Assembly: GCF_003344965.1 (NCBI RefSeq)
Contig: NZ_CP031194.1
Coordinates: 1,240,001-1,304,000, forward strand
DNA length: 64,000 nt
From: Streptomyces paludis
GTDB lineage: Bacteria > Actinomycetota > Actinomycetes > Streptomycetales > Streptomycetaceae
Reading direction: 5' to 3'
Part shown: positions 1 through 8,286 of the stretch, one piece after another
How positions within the stretch are numbered: the first letter of the stretch is position 1
Layout of the letters: every line of letters starts with the position of its first letter
Notes under the pieces: generated by a model
Told to the model about the DNA's origin: nothing
The model's input: only the letters and a program-made list of their open reading frames with translations
The model's database searches: none
Made by a program: the position numbers and the translations under genes

Positions 1-123
1 ACCGGCACGACACCGCGCGACAGTCGATTCCTTTCGCCCCTTATAGCGACCTTTATGAAGACTTCCTGAGAAGCCCGGCCCCACGGAACCCCGCCCTCCG
101 CCCGCTCGTCCCTCGCTTATGAG

Positions 124-1572
124 ATGAACAAGACGATCAGGCACACGGCGGTCATCTGTCTGCTCATGGTCCTCGCGCTGATGCTGCGGGCGACCTGGGT
201 GCAGGCGTACGAGGCGAAGGCGCTCGCGGACAGCCCGTACAACCGGCGGACCGCCATCGCCCAGTACGCGCAGCCGCAGGGCGACATCATCGTGGCCGGC
301 TCGCCGGTCACCGGTTCCCGGCGTACGGACAGCGGCGATCTCGCCTACGCGCGGACATACACCGACGGCGCGCTGTACGCGCCCGTCACCGGCTACAGCT
401 CGCAGGCGTACGGCTCCACCCAGCTGGAGGGCATCTTCGCGGACGTCCTCGACGGGACGGACAGCGCGCTCAAGAACCCGGTCGACGCGCTCACCGGCAA
501 GCAGACCACGCCCGGCGACGTCCTCACCACGATCGACCCGGCGGTCCAGAAGGCGGGCTACGCGGCGCTCGGCGACAAGAAGGGCGCGGCCGTCGCGATC
601 GACCCGAAGACCGGCCGAATCCTCGCGGTGGTCTCCACCCCGTCGTACGACCCGACGGAGATCAGCGGGACGACCGACGGCGCCGCCTGGAAGAAGCTGA
701 CCACCAGCACGGACCAGCCGATGCTCAACCGCGCGCTGCGCCAGCCGCTGCCGCCCGGTTCGACGTTCAAGCTGGTCGTCGCGGCGGCGGCGCTGGAGAA
801 CGGGCTGTACTCCTCGGTCGACGAGGCGACGGACAGCCCGGACCCGTACACCCTGCCGAACACCCGGACCGTGCTGGAGAACGAGAGCGCCTCGGCGCCG
901 TGCGAGAACGCCACGATCCGCACCGCCCTGCGGTACTCCTGCAACACCGTCTTCGCGAGGATGGCGGTGGAGCTGGGACAGACGAAGCTCCGGGCCATGG
1001 CGGAGAAGTTCGGCTTCGACAACACCACCCAGGACGTGCCCGTACGCGCCGCCGCGAGCGTCTACCCCACCGGGATGGACGAGGCGCAGACAGCGCTGTC
1101 GGGAATCGGCCAGTTCGATGTGACGGCCACCCCGCTCCAGATGGCGATGGTCTCGGCGGCGCTCGCCAACGACGGACTGATGGCGGCGCCGCACATGGTG
1201 TCCAAGGTGGTCGACAGCAGCGGCGGTACGGTGCGGTCGTACGAGGACAGCGACACCACCCGCGTCGTCTCCTCGTCCACGGCCGAGCAGCTGCGCAGCG
1301 CGATGGTGACGGTCGTGGAGGAGGGGACGGGGACGAACGCCAAGGTCAGCGGCGCCGAGGTGGGCGGCAAGACCGGCACCGCCCAGCACGGCGTGGACAA
1401 CGACGGGACGCCGTACGCCTGGTTCACCTCGTACGCGAAGGACGCGTCGAGCGGCAAGGAGGTGGCGGTCGCGGTCGTCGTCGAGGACTCGGGCGCGGCG
1501 CGCTCGGAGGTCAGCGGCAACGGTCTGGCGGCGCCGGTCGCGCAGAAGATGATGGCGGCGGCCCTGGGATAG
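124..1572 (+). CDS. Class B penicillin-binding protein (transpeptidase)
   Basis: Membrane-anchored D,D-transpeptidase that cross-links peptidoglycan outside the membrane (482 aa). One N-terminal membrane segment (about residues 8-28) anchors a PBP dimerisation region and a transpeptidase domain. All three catalytic motifs are visible: STFK at S213-K216, SCN at 272-274 and KTG at 416-418. The size and short N-terminal region fit the PbpA/PBP2 type that partners RodA/FtsW in Streptomyces. No SEDS-family gene is adjacent, so it looks monocistronic. A poor ribosome site precedes the ATG, and an 11-bp hairpin lies 38 bases after the stop. The family assignment is firm; which cell-wall process it serves (elongation, sporulation or a secondary role) cannot be read from sequence. 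Confidence 0.93.
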   Translation: MNKTIRHTAVICLLMVLALMLRATWVQAYEAKALADSPYNRRTAIAQYAQPQGDIIVAGSPVTGSRRTDSGDLAYARTYTDGALYAPVTGYSSQAYGSTQLEGIFADVLDGTDSALKNPVDALTGKQTTPGDVLTTIDPAVQKAGYAALGDKKGAAVAIDPKTGRILAVVSTPSYDPTEISGTTDGAAWKKLTTSTDQPMLNRALRQPLPPGSTFKLVVAAAALENGLYSSVDEATDSPDPYTLPNTRTVLENESASAPCENATIRTALRYSCNTVFARMAVELGQTKLRAMAEKFGFDNTTQDVPVRAAASVYPTGMDEAQTALSGIGQFDVTATPLQMAMVSAALANDGLMAAPHMVSKVVDSSGGTVRSYEDSDTTRVVSSSTAEQLRSAMVTVVEEGTGTNAKVSGAEVGGKTGTAQHGVDNDGTPYAWFTSYAKDASSGKEVAVAVVVEDSGAARSEVSGNGLAAPVAQKMMAAALG

Positions 1573-1610
1573 CGATCCGAAGAGATCCGTAGCGCCGAGC
1601 CGCGTCGCGC

Positions 1611-1650
1611 GGTGACCTGGACCACTCCCGTTGTGATCCAGGTCATCTTT
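1611..1650 (+). terminator. Hairpin terminator after the penicillin-binding protein
   Basis: Arms 1611-1621 and 1637-1647 pair over 11 bp with one G-T pair and a 15-nt loop, followed by TTT. It separates the penicillin-binding protein gene from the riboswitch-led operon. Confidence 0.65.
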
Positions 1651-1676
1651 GGTTTGGCTTAAATGAATGTTACTTT
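1649..1676 (+). promoter_or_regulatory. Possible promoter for the SAM-IV-led operon
   Basis: The AT-rich stretch between the terminator and the aptamer holds TTTGGT (1649-1654) and TACTTT (1671-1676) with a 16-bp spacer. The match to a housekeeping sigma promoter is weak. It is proposed mainly because the transcript must begin just 5' of the aptamer. Confidence 0.3.
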
Positions 1677-1681
1677 TTCGA

Positions 1682-1802
1682 CGTCACGAGTCTCAGCGAC
1701 AAGCCCCGGCTTGCTGAGCGGCAACCCTCCTTCTGCGGTGGGGTGCCCCGGGTGATGACACGGCTCCACGCGCACACCGATGTGCCGGGAGCAAGCGCGG
1801 AC
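1682..1802 (+). promoter_or_regulatory. SAM-IV riboswitch aptamer
   Basis: Sequence and fold match the actinobacterial SAM-IV class as I know it. The closing helix pairs 1683-1686 with 1756-1759. P2 pairs CTCAGC (1692-1697) with GCTGAG (1713-1718) around a CAAGCC/GGCTTG hairpin. The core GGCAACCCTCC and GGTGGGGTGCCCCGGGTGA lie at 1720-1755. A further stem pairs 1763-1767 with 1788-1792, enclosing GCACA/TGTGC. The P3 loop CTGCG (1733-1737) can form the class-defining pseudoknot with CGCGG (1796-1800), kept by one G-U pair. SAM-IV RNAs normally repress sulfur-metabolism genes when S-adenosylmethionine is plentiful. Here the RNA heads an ABC transporter-hydantoinase operon, which is unusual. Confidence 0.9.
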
Positions 1803-1832
1803 CTGTCGGTCAGGTCCTGGACCTGACGGGAG
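1799..1832 (+). promoter_or_regulatory. Putative riboswitch expression platform
   Basis: CAGGTCC (1811-1817) is complementary to GGACCTG on both sides (1799-1805 and 1819-1825). Two exclusive hairpins are therefore possible: 1799-1805/1811-1817 or 1809-1815/1821-1827. The first uses G1799 and G1800, which belong to the aptamer pseudoknot, so SAM binding should favour the second. The second hairpin ends directly before GGGAG (1828-1832), a ribosome site for the leader ORF. There is no U-run, so it could act on translation or on termination of the kind common in high-GC bacteria. This is an inference from pairing alone. Confidence 0.5.
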
Positions 1833-1838
1833 TACGGA

Positions 1839-1976
1839 ATGACCTCGCGATTCGCCGCGCGCCACCTGCCTCGTGTCTCCCGGTCCGGCCCCCGGCACCG
1901 GCACCATGCCCGGCGCCGGCCACACGCGCGCCACTCGCCGTATTCACTCACCGCACTGAGGAGTTCTCTCTCATGA
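1839..1976 (+). CDS. Possible 45-residue leader peptide
   Basis: ATG at 1839 follows GGGAG (1828-1832) by 6 nt. The frame stays open for 45 codons, and its TGA overlaps the lipoprotein start as ATGA (1973-1976), the arrangement of translational coupling. The product would be Arg/His/Ser-rich without Cys or internal Met, so it is not a classical cysteine or methionine attenuator peptide. Third-position GC is about three quarters, lower than in the neighbouring genes, so it may be fortuitous. If real, it could relay riboswitch control to the operon by coupled translation. Confidence 0.35.
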   Translation: MTSRFAARHLPRVSRSGPRHRHHARRRPHARHSPYSLTALRSSLS

Positions 1977-3118
1977 GATCTTTCCTGCCCCGCCCCGCCC
2001 GCGCCCGCCGGCGCGGCTATCTGCTGGCGCTCGCCTCGGCCGGCACCGTCACCGCGCTCACCCTGACCGGCTGTGGCGGCGTCGACACGGGTGGCGGCTC
2101 GGGCTCCTCCGGCAGCGGCTCGGGCGACGGCAAGGGCGAGTCGATCACCGTCACCGCCTTCGCCGGCGCGTGGGGCGAGCTGTTCAAGTCGTCCTTCGTG
2201 GAGCCGTTCGAGAAGGACACCGGCATCAAGGTGAACCTGGTGTACGGCGCCGACTCGGACTGGGTCACCAAGCTGCGCGCGGCCGGCGGCAAGAACGCGC
2301 CGTTCGACGTGCTCGCCCTCACCCCCGGCTCGCTGCACCAGGCCGTCGGCGGCGATCTCCTGGAGCCGCTGAAGACCGCCGACCTCAGCCACTGGAAGCA
2401 GCTCGACCCGGTGCTGACCGAGCGGTCCACGATCGACGGCGCGTCGTACGGCGTGCCGCTGACGACCGGTTCCAACGGGCTGCTCTACCGCACGGACAAG
2501 ATCAAGCAGGCGCCCAAGGACTGGACCGACATCTTCGACAAGAAGTACTGCGGTCATGTCGCGCTGCCCCCGCTGACCTACAACGCCGGGCTGGAGTTCT
2601 TCTCCGCCCTGGTGTCCCAGGGCGGCGGCAAGCTCTCCAACCCCGCCGACGTCGACAAGGGCTTCAAGAAGCTCGCCGAGCTGAAGGGCTGCGTCTCGGC
2701 GTACCCGGCGGACGCCGGCAGCGTCGCCACCGTCCTCCAGAACGGCGACGCCTGGATCGTCCCGTTCTGGGACGGCCGCGCCTTCGCCATGGAGAAGGAG
2801 GGCCAGCCGATCGGCTTCACGTACCCCTCCTCGGGCGCGGTCGGCGCGCTGACCTCGTACTACGTCCCCAAGGGCTCGAAGCACACGGCCGCCGCGTACA
2901 AGTTCCTGAACTACCTGAGCGCGGCGGAGTACCAGAAGCCGTTCGCCCAGGGCACGTTCTACGGCGCGGGCAACGACAGCATCGACTACGACGCCGACTT
3001 CAAGGCCAAGGTGAAGTACGGCGAGGACGTCTACAAGAAGTTCACCTGGGTCGACTACAAGACCGCCACCCCCAAGCTCAACGAGTGGCAGCAGCGCTGG
3101 AACCAGATCTTCAAGTAG
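1973..3118 (+). CDS. ABC transporter substrate-binding lipoprotein (PotD/F-like)
   Basis: Extracytoplasmic solute-binding protein of a polyamine/iron-type importer (381 aa). The N-terminus has an Arg-rich stretch, a hydrophobic segment and the lipobox LTGC with Cys34 as the lipidation site, followed by a Gly/Ser linker. The mature part begins ITVTAFAGAWGE and has the layout of spermidine/putrescine-family binding proteins. The start is fixed by TGAGGAG at 1957-1963, 9 nt before ATG. It is the first gene of a six-gene operon behind a SAM-IV riboswitch. The substrate is unknown. Polyamine-type proteins also bind other small molecules, and the downstream hydantoinase points to a cyclic amide or amino-acid derivative. 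Confidence 0.88.
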   Translation: MRSFLPRPARARRRGYLLALASAGTVTALTLTGCGGVDTGGGSGSSGSGSGDGKGESITVTAFAGAWGELFKSSFVEPFEKDTGIKVNLVYGADSDWVTKLRAAGGKNAPFDVLALTPGSLHQAVGGDLLEPLKTADLSHWKQLDPVLTERSTIDGASYGVPLTTGSNGLLYRTDKIKQAPKDWTDIFDKKYCGHVALPPLTYNAGLEFFSALVSQGGGKLSNPADVDKGFKKLAELKGCVSAYPADAGSVATVLQNGDAWIVPFWDGRAFAMEKEGQPIGFTYPSSGAVGALTSYYVPKGSKHTAAAYKFLNYLSAAEYQKPFAQGTFYGAGNDSIDYDADFKAKVKYGEDVYKKFTWVDYKTATPKLNEWQQRWNQIFK

Positions 3119-3158
3119 ATCGGCAGACACCGGCGGAAGACAGACCCGAGGACCTGAT

Positions 3159-4318
<1,160 letters not shown>

Positions 4319-4322
<4 letters not shown>

Positions 4323-5233
4323 GCGCGCCGTCCACTTCGCCGGCCCTTTCGCCGGCCACTTCGCCGGCCCTCAAGAAGCCGCGCCGGCTGCGCGGGCTGC
4401 TGCCCGTCACCCCGGTCGTGGTCTTCCTGGCGGCCCTGTTCGTGGTCCCGCTGGTGCGGGTGTTCGCGCTCAGCCTGCATCCGGTCGACGCCAACGGCTA
4501 TCCGCTGGACGGCTATTCGTTCGTCCAGTACCGCCGGGTCTTCACCGAGTCATTCTTCTCCGAGGCGCTCTGGCACAGCCTGCTCACCGCGCTGCTGGTC
4601 ACCGTACTGAGCGTGCTGCTCGGCTTCCCCGCCGCGTACGCGCTCTCCCGGGCCCGCAAGGGCGTGGTGCGCACGCTGCTGTTCGTGGCGGTCGTCTCAC
4701 CGCTGCTGACCAGCGTGGTCGTGCGCAGCTACGGCTGGGTCGTGCTGTTCTCCGCCAACGGCGTGGTGAACCGGACGCTGGTGTGGCTCGGTTTCCTGGA
4801 CCAGCCCGCGCATCTGCTGACCAGCTATCTCGTGGTGGTCGTCTCGGTCGTGCATGTCATGCTGCCGTTCGCGATCCTGCCGCTGACCACGGCCCTCGGC
4901 GGGATCGACGACAATCTCCGGCGCGCCTCGCGGAGCCTGGGCGCGGGTCCGGTCCGTACCTTCTGGAAGGTCACGGTCCCGCTCAGCCTGCCCGGCATCG
5001 CCGTCGGCGCCACCGTGGTCTTCCCGCTGGCCATGGGCATCTACATCACCCCGCTGCTGGTCGGCGGCGCGAACCAGCCGCTCGCCGGGCTGCGCGTCTA
5101 CTCGCAGATCACCGCCGTCTTCGACTATCCGGTGGCGGCGGCGCTGAGCCTGGTCCTGCTGCTGCTCACCCTGCTGGGCGTCTCCGTGCTCGGCACCGGG
5201 TTCCGCTTCTGGGAGAAGAGGCTTCATGGCTGA
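4319..5233 (+). CDS. ABC transporter permease (PotB-like)
   Basis: Integral membrane permease subunit (304 aa) with about six transmembrane helices and the EAA-loop signature SLGAGPVRTFWKVTVP, which docks the ATPase. The start is the ATG at 4319 that overlaps the ATPase stop as ATGA; longer reading from further upstream lies inside the ATPase gene. The N-terminal codons contain short direct repeats of TTCGCCGGCC (4331-4371), giving a Ser/Pro/Ala-rich leader. It overlaps the next permease by 8 bp, so the two are probably made in equal amounts. Confidence 0.93.
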
Positions 5234-6122
5234 CACGTCGAAGGTCTCGCCCGACGCCCGTACGGCGCCCGACACACGCACCTCACCCACCTCACCTGCC
5301 ACACCCGTCGCGCCCGCCACACGTACCCCGCGTGCGCTGCGCCGGGCCGGGCGGATCGCCACCGGGCTGCCCGCCGCCGCCGTCTTCGTCTTCCTGCTGG
5401 CGCCGCTCGCAGTGCTGGCGCTCAGCTCGTTCAACGCGACCAGCTCGCTGAGCTTCCCGCCGAAGGGCCTGTCCCTGCGCTGGTACGGCGAAGTGCTGTC
5501 GTCCCCCGACTGGCAGGCGTCGTTCCGGCTCAGCGGGGTGCTGGTGCTGCTGGTCGTGCTGACCACGGTGACAATCGGCACGCTCGCCGCGTACGGGCTG
5601 GTCAGGGGGAACTTCCCGGGGCGCGGGGTGCTCTCCGGGCTGGCGCTGGCGCCGCTGATGGTGCCCGAGATCATCATCGCGCTGGGGCTGCTCTACTACT
5701 TCCAGGGCCTCGGCCTGGTCAACACCCTGAGCGGGCTCTGGCTGGCGCACTCGCTGGTGGCGCTGCCCTTCGTCATCCGTACGGTGATGGTCAGCGCGCA
5801 AGCGCTCGATCCGACCCTGGAGCGGGCGGCGGCCTCCCTCGGCGCCGGGCGGGCGCGTACGTTCCTGACCGTCACACTGCCGCTGCTGCGGCCCGGCATC
5901 CTCGCGGGCGCGGTCTTCGCGGCCGTCACCTCGCTCGGTGAGGTCGCGGTCTCCGCGCTGGTGTCCGGATCCAACACCACCACCGTGCCGGTACGGATCT
6001 TCTCCGCCGTGCAGTTCCAGCTCGATCCGTCCGTGGCCGCCGTCTCCACGCTGCTGATGCTGGCCAGTGTGGTCGTGCTGGTGGCCGTCGACCGGTTCAC
6101 CAACTTCTCCGAGGTGCTCTGA
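5226..6122 (+). CDS. ABC transporter permease (PotC-like)
   Basis: Second membrane permease (298 aa) of the importer. A Thr/Pro-rich N-terminus of about 40 residues precedes roughly six transmembrane segments, and an EAA loop (SLGAGRARTFLTVTLP) lies in the second half. The ATG lies inside the end of the preceding permease gene (8-bp overlap), and HyuA begins 2 bp after its stop. Together with its neighbours it makes a complete binding protein-ATPase-permease-permease importer. Confidence 0.93.
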   Translation: MADTSKVSPDARTAPDTRTSPTSPATPVAPATRTPRALRRAGRIATGLPAAAVFVFLLAPLAVLALSSFNATSSLSFPPKGLSLRWYGEVLSSPDWQASFRLSGVLVLLVVLTTVTIGTLAAYGLVRGNFPGRGVLSGLALAPLMVPEIIIALGLLYYFQGLGLVNTLSGLWLAHSLVALPFVIRTVMVSAQALDPTLERAAASLGAGRARTFLTVTLPLLRPGILAGAVFAAVTSLGEVAVSALVSGSNTTTVPVRIFSAVQFQLDPSVAAVSTLLMLASVVVLVAVDRFTNFSEVL

Positions 6123-6124
6123 CC

Positions 6125-8224
6125 ATGCCCGCTGCCCCTACCTCCGCGCAGGCCGTCGCCGGTGCCCGGATCGGGATCGACGTGGGCGGTACGTTCACGG
6201 ACTTCGTCCTCGCGCTGCCCGGCGATCCGCGCGGTCTGCTGCACCACAAGGAGCCCAGCACCCCCGGCGATCCGGCGCGCGCGGTCGCCGACGGGATCGC
6301 CGCCGTGCTCGGCCGGGCGGGGCTGCGCGCCGGGGACCTCGCCTCGATCACACACGGCACCACGATCGGGCTGAACGCGATCATCCAGCGCCGGGGCGCC
6401 CGGATCGCGCTGGTCGTCACCGAGGGGTACCGGGACATCCTGGAGATCGGCCGCAGCCGGATGCCGTCCTCCTTCGATCTGCACGCCTCGAAGGAGGAGC
6501 CGCTGGTCCCGCGCGACCGGATCGTCGAGATCCCCGCGCGGCTCGGCCCCGACGGGCGTCCGGTCCGTACCCCCACCGACGCCGAACTGGCGCGGGTGGC
6601 GGAGCAGTTGGCGGCCACGGGCGCCGAGGCCGCCGCCGTACTCGTGCTGCACGGACACACCGACCCGGAGTTCGAGGCGGAGGTGACCCGGCGGCTCGGC
6701 GCGCTGCTGCCGGAGCTGCCGCTGACGTCGTCGGCGGCGATCTGGCCGGAGGTACGGGAGTTCGAGCGGGCGCTCGTCACCTGTCTGAACGTGTACATCC
6801 AGCCGCTGATGCGCCAGTACTTCGACCGGCTCGAAGCGCTGCTGGACGGGCTCGGGGTGACCGCGCCCGTCTATATCGCCGCCTCCAACGGGGGCTCGCT
6901 GAGCCTGCGTTCGGCCGCCGACCGGCCCATCGAGACCGTACTGTCGGGCCCGGCGGCGGGTGTCACGGCCGCGACCCGGCTGGGCCGGGCCGCCGGGATA
7001 TCCCGGCTCGTCACCTTCGACATGGGCGGCACGAGCAGCGATATCGCGGTGGCCGTCGACGGCGAGCCGGAGTTCGCCACCCACACCACGATCGGCGGGC
7101 TGCCGCTGATCCTGCCCGTGGTCGCGGTGAGCGCCATCGGCGCGGGCGGCGGCTCGGTCGTACGGGCGGACGAGCACGGTGTGCTGAAGGTCGGCCCGGA
7201 GAGCGCGGGCGCCGCGCCCGGCCCCGTCGCGTACGGCCGGGGCGGCACCCGCCCCACCGTCACGGACTGCTATCTGCACACCGGCGTCATCGACCCGGCG
7301 ACCTTCCTCGGCGGCCGGATGACGCTCGACGCGCCCGCCGCCGCGCGGGCGCTGGGCGAGGTGGCCGAGGGACTCGGCTTCGGGAATGACCGTACGGGCG
7401 CGGGCGCGGACGCCGCCGCTGACGGCGCGCTGCGCGTCGCGACCGCCGGAATGGCCGTCGAACTCCAGAAGACGCTGGCCGGACGGGGCCTGGACCCGGC
7501 CGAGTTCACCCTCGTACCGTTCGGCGGCGCGGGCCCCACCCACGCGGCCGTGCTCGCCGAGGAAGTCGGCATCCGCGAGATCGTCGTCCCGCCGACCGCC
7601 GCGACGTTCTGCGCGCTCGGCGCGGTCGGCGCCGATCTGCGCCGGGACTTCGCGCGCAGCCTCCGCCGCGAGCTGGACGCCACGACGGTCGGCGCGCTGC
7701 GCGACATCCTCGCCGGTCTGGAGGCGCGGGCACGCGCCTGGCTCGCCGAGCAGGGGCCCGCGAGCGGCGCGCCCGTACTGACGCTCGCCGCCGACATGAG
7801 CTACGCGGGACAGGCGTACGAACTGCGCGTACCGCTGCCGGCATCGTCCGGGACCCTTGAACTCGCCGCGCTGCGCGAGGCGTTCCACCAGGAGCACGAG
7901 CGGCTGTACGGCTTCCGCGACGCCGGCGCGGCCGTCCGCCTGGGCACCGCGCGGCTGGCCATCAGCTCGGCCGGGCCGGAGATCGTACCCGCGGCCGTGC
8001 CGGTCACCGGGGACCCGGCGCCGCCCGTACCGGCCGGCCGGCGGGACGTCCTGCTGGCCGGGCGCCGGGTCGCCGCCGACGTACACCGGCGGGAGGAGCT
8101 GCGCCCCGGCCAGACGCTGGCCGGGCCGGCCGTCGTCGAGCAGGACGACACGACGGTGCTGGTGCCGCCGGGCTGGTCGGCGGGGGTGGACCCGCTGGGC
8201 AACCTGCGGCTCACCCACGCCTGA
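6125..8224 (+). CDS. Hydantoinase/oxoprolinase subunit A (HyuA family)
   Basis: Large subunit of an ATP-dependent amidohydrolase related to N-methylhydantoinase and 5-oxoprolinase (699 aa, usual length). It has an actin-like ATPase fold: DVGGTFTD at residues 19-26 (phosphate loop), THGTT at 76-80 and DMGGTS at 299-304. Known members phosphorylate and open lactam or imide rings such as 5-oxoproline, hydantoins or, in related enzymes, carboxylate ketones. Two bases separate it from the permease gene and 62 bp from HyuB. The ring substrate is not predictable from sequence. The SAM-IV control upstream makes a sulfur-containing ring (for example 2-oxothiazolidine-4-carboxylate or methionine hydantoin) an attractive guess. 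Confidence 0.9.
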   Translation: MPAAPTSAQAVAGARIGIDVGGTFTDFVLALPGDPRGLLHHKEPSTPGDPARAVADGIAAVLGRAGLRAGDLASITHGTTIGLNAIIQRRGARIALVVTEGYRDILEIGRSRMPSSFDLHASKEEPLVPRDRIVEIPARLGPDGRPVRTPTDAELARVAEQLAATGAEAAAVLVLHGHTDPEFEAEVTRRLGALLPELPLTSSAAIWPEVREFERALVTCLNVYIQPLMRQYFDRLEALLDGLGVTAPVYIAASNGGSLSLRSAADRPIETVLSGPAAGVTAATRLGRAAGISRLVTFDMGGTSSDIAVAVDGEPEFATHTTIGGLPLILPVVAVSAIGAGGGSVVRADEHGVLKVGPESAGAAPGPVAYGRGGTRPTVTDCYLHTGVIDPATFLGGRMTLDAPAAARALGEVAEGLGFGNDRTGAGADAAADGALRVATAGMAVELQKTLAGRGLDPAEFTLVPFGGAGPTHAAVLAEEVGIREIVVPPTAATFCALGAVGADLRRDFARSLRRELDATTVGALRDILAGLEARARAWLAEQGPASGAPVLTLAADMSYAGQAYELRVPLPASSGTLELAALREAFHQEHERLYGFRDAGAAVRLGTARLAISSAGPEIVPAAVPVTGDPAPPVPAGRRDVLLAGRRVAADVHRREELRPGQTLAGPAVVEQDDTTVLVPPGWSAGVDPLGNLRLTHA

Positions 8225-8286
8225 GCGCCCGATCCCCCGGCCCCGCCCTCAACCGCCTTCTGACAACGGCAAGGACACACCCGCCC

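Noticed and set aside
1631..1636. TTGTGA as a -35 box for the riboswitch operon
   Set aside because: It belongs to the loop of the terminator hairpin of the upstream gene and has no matching -10 box.
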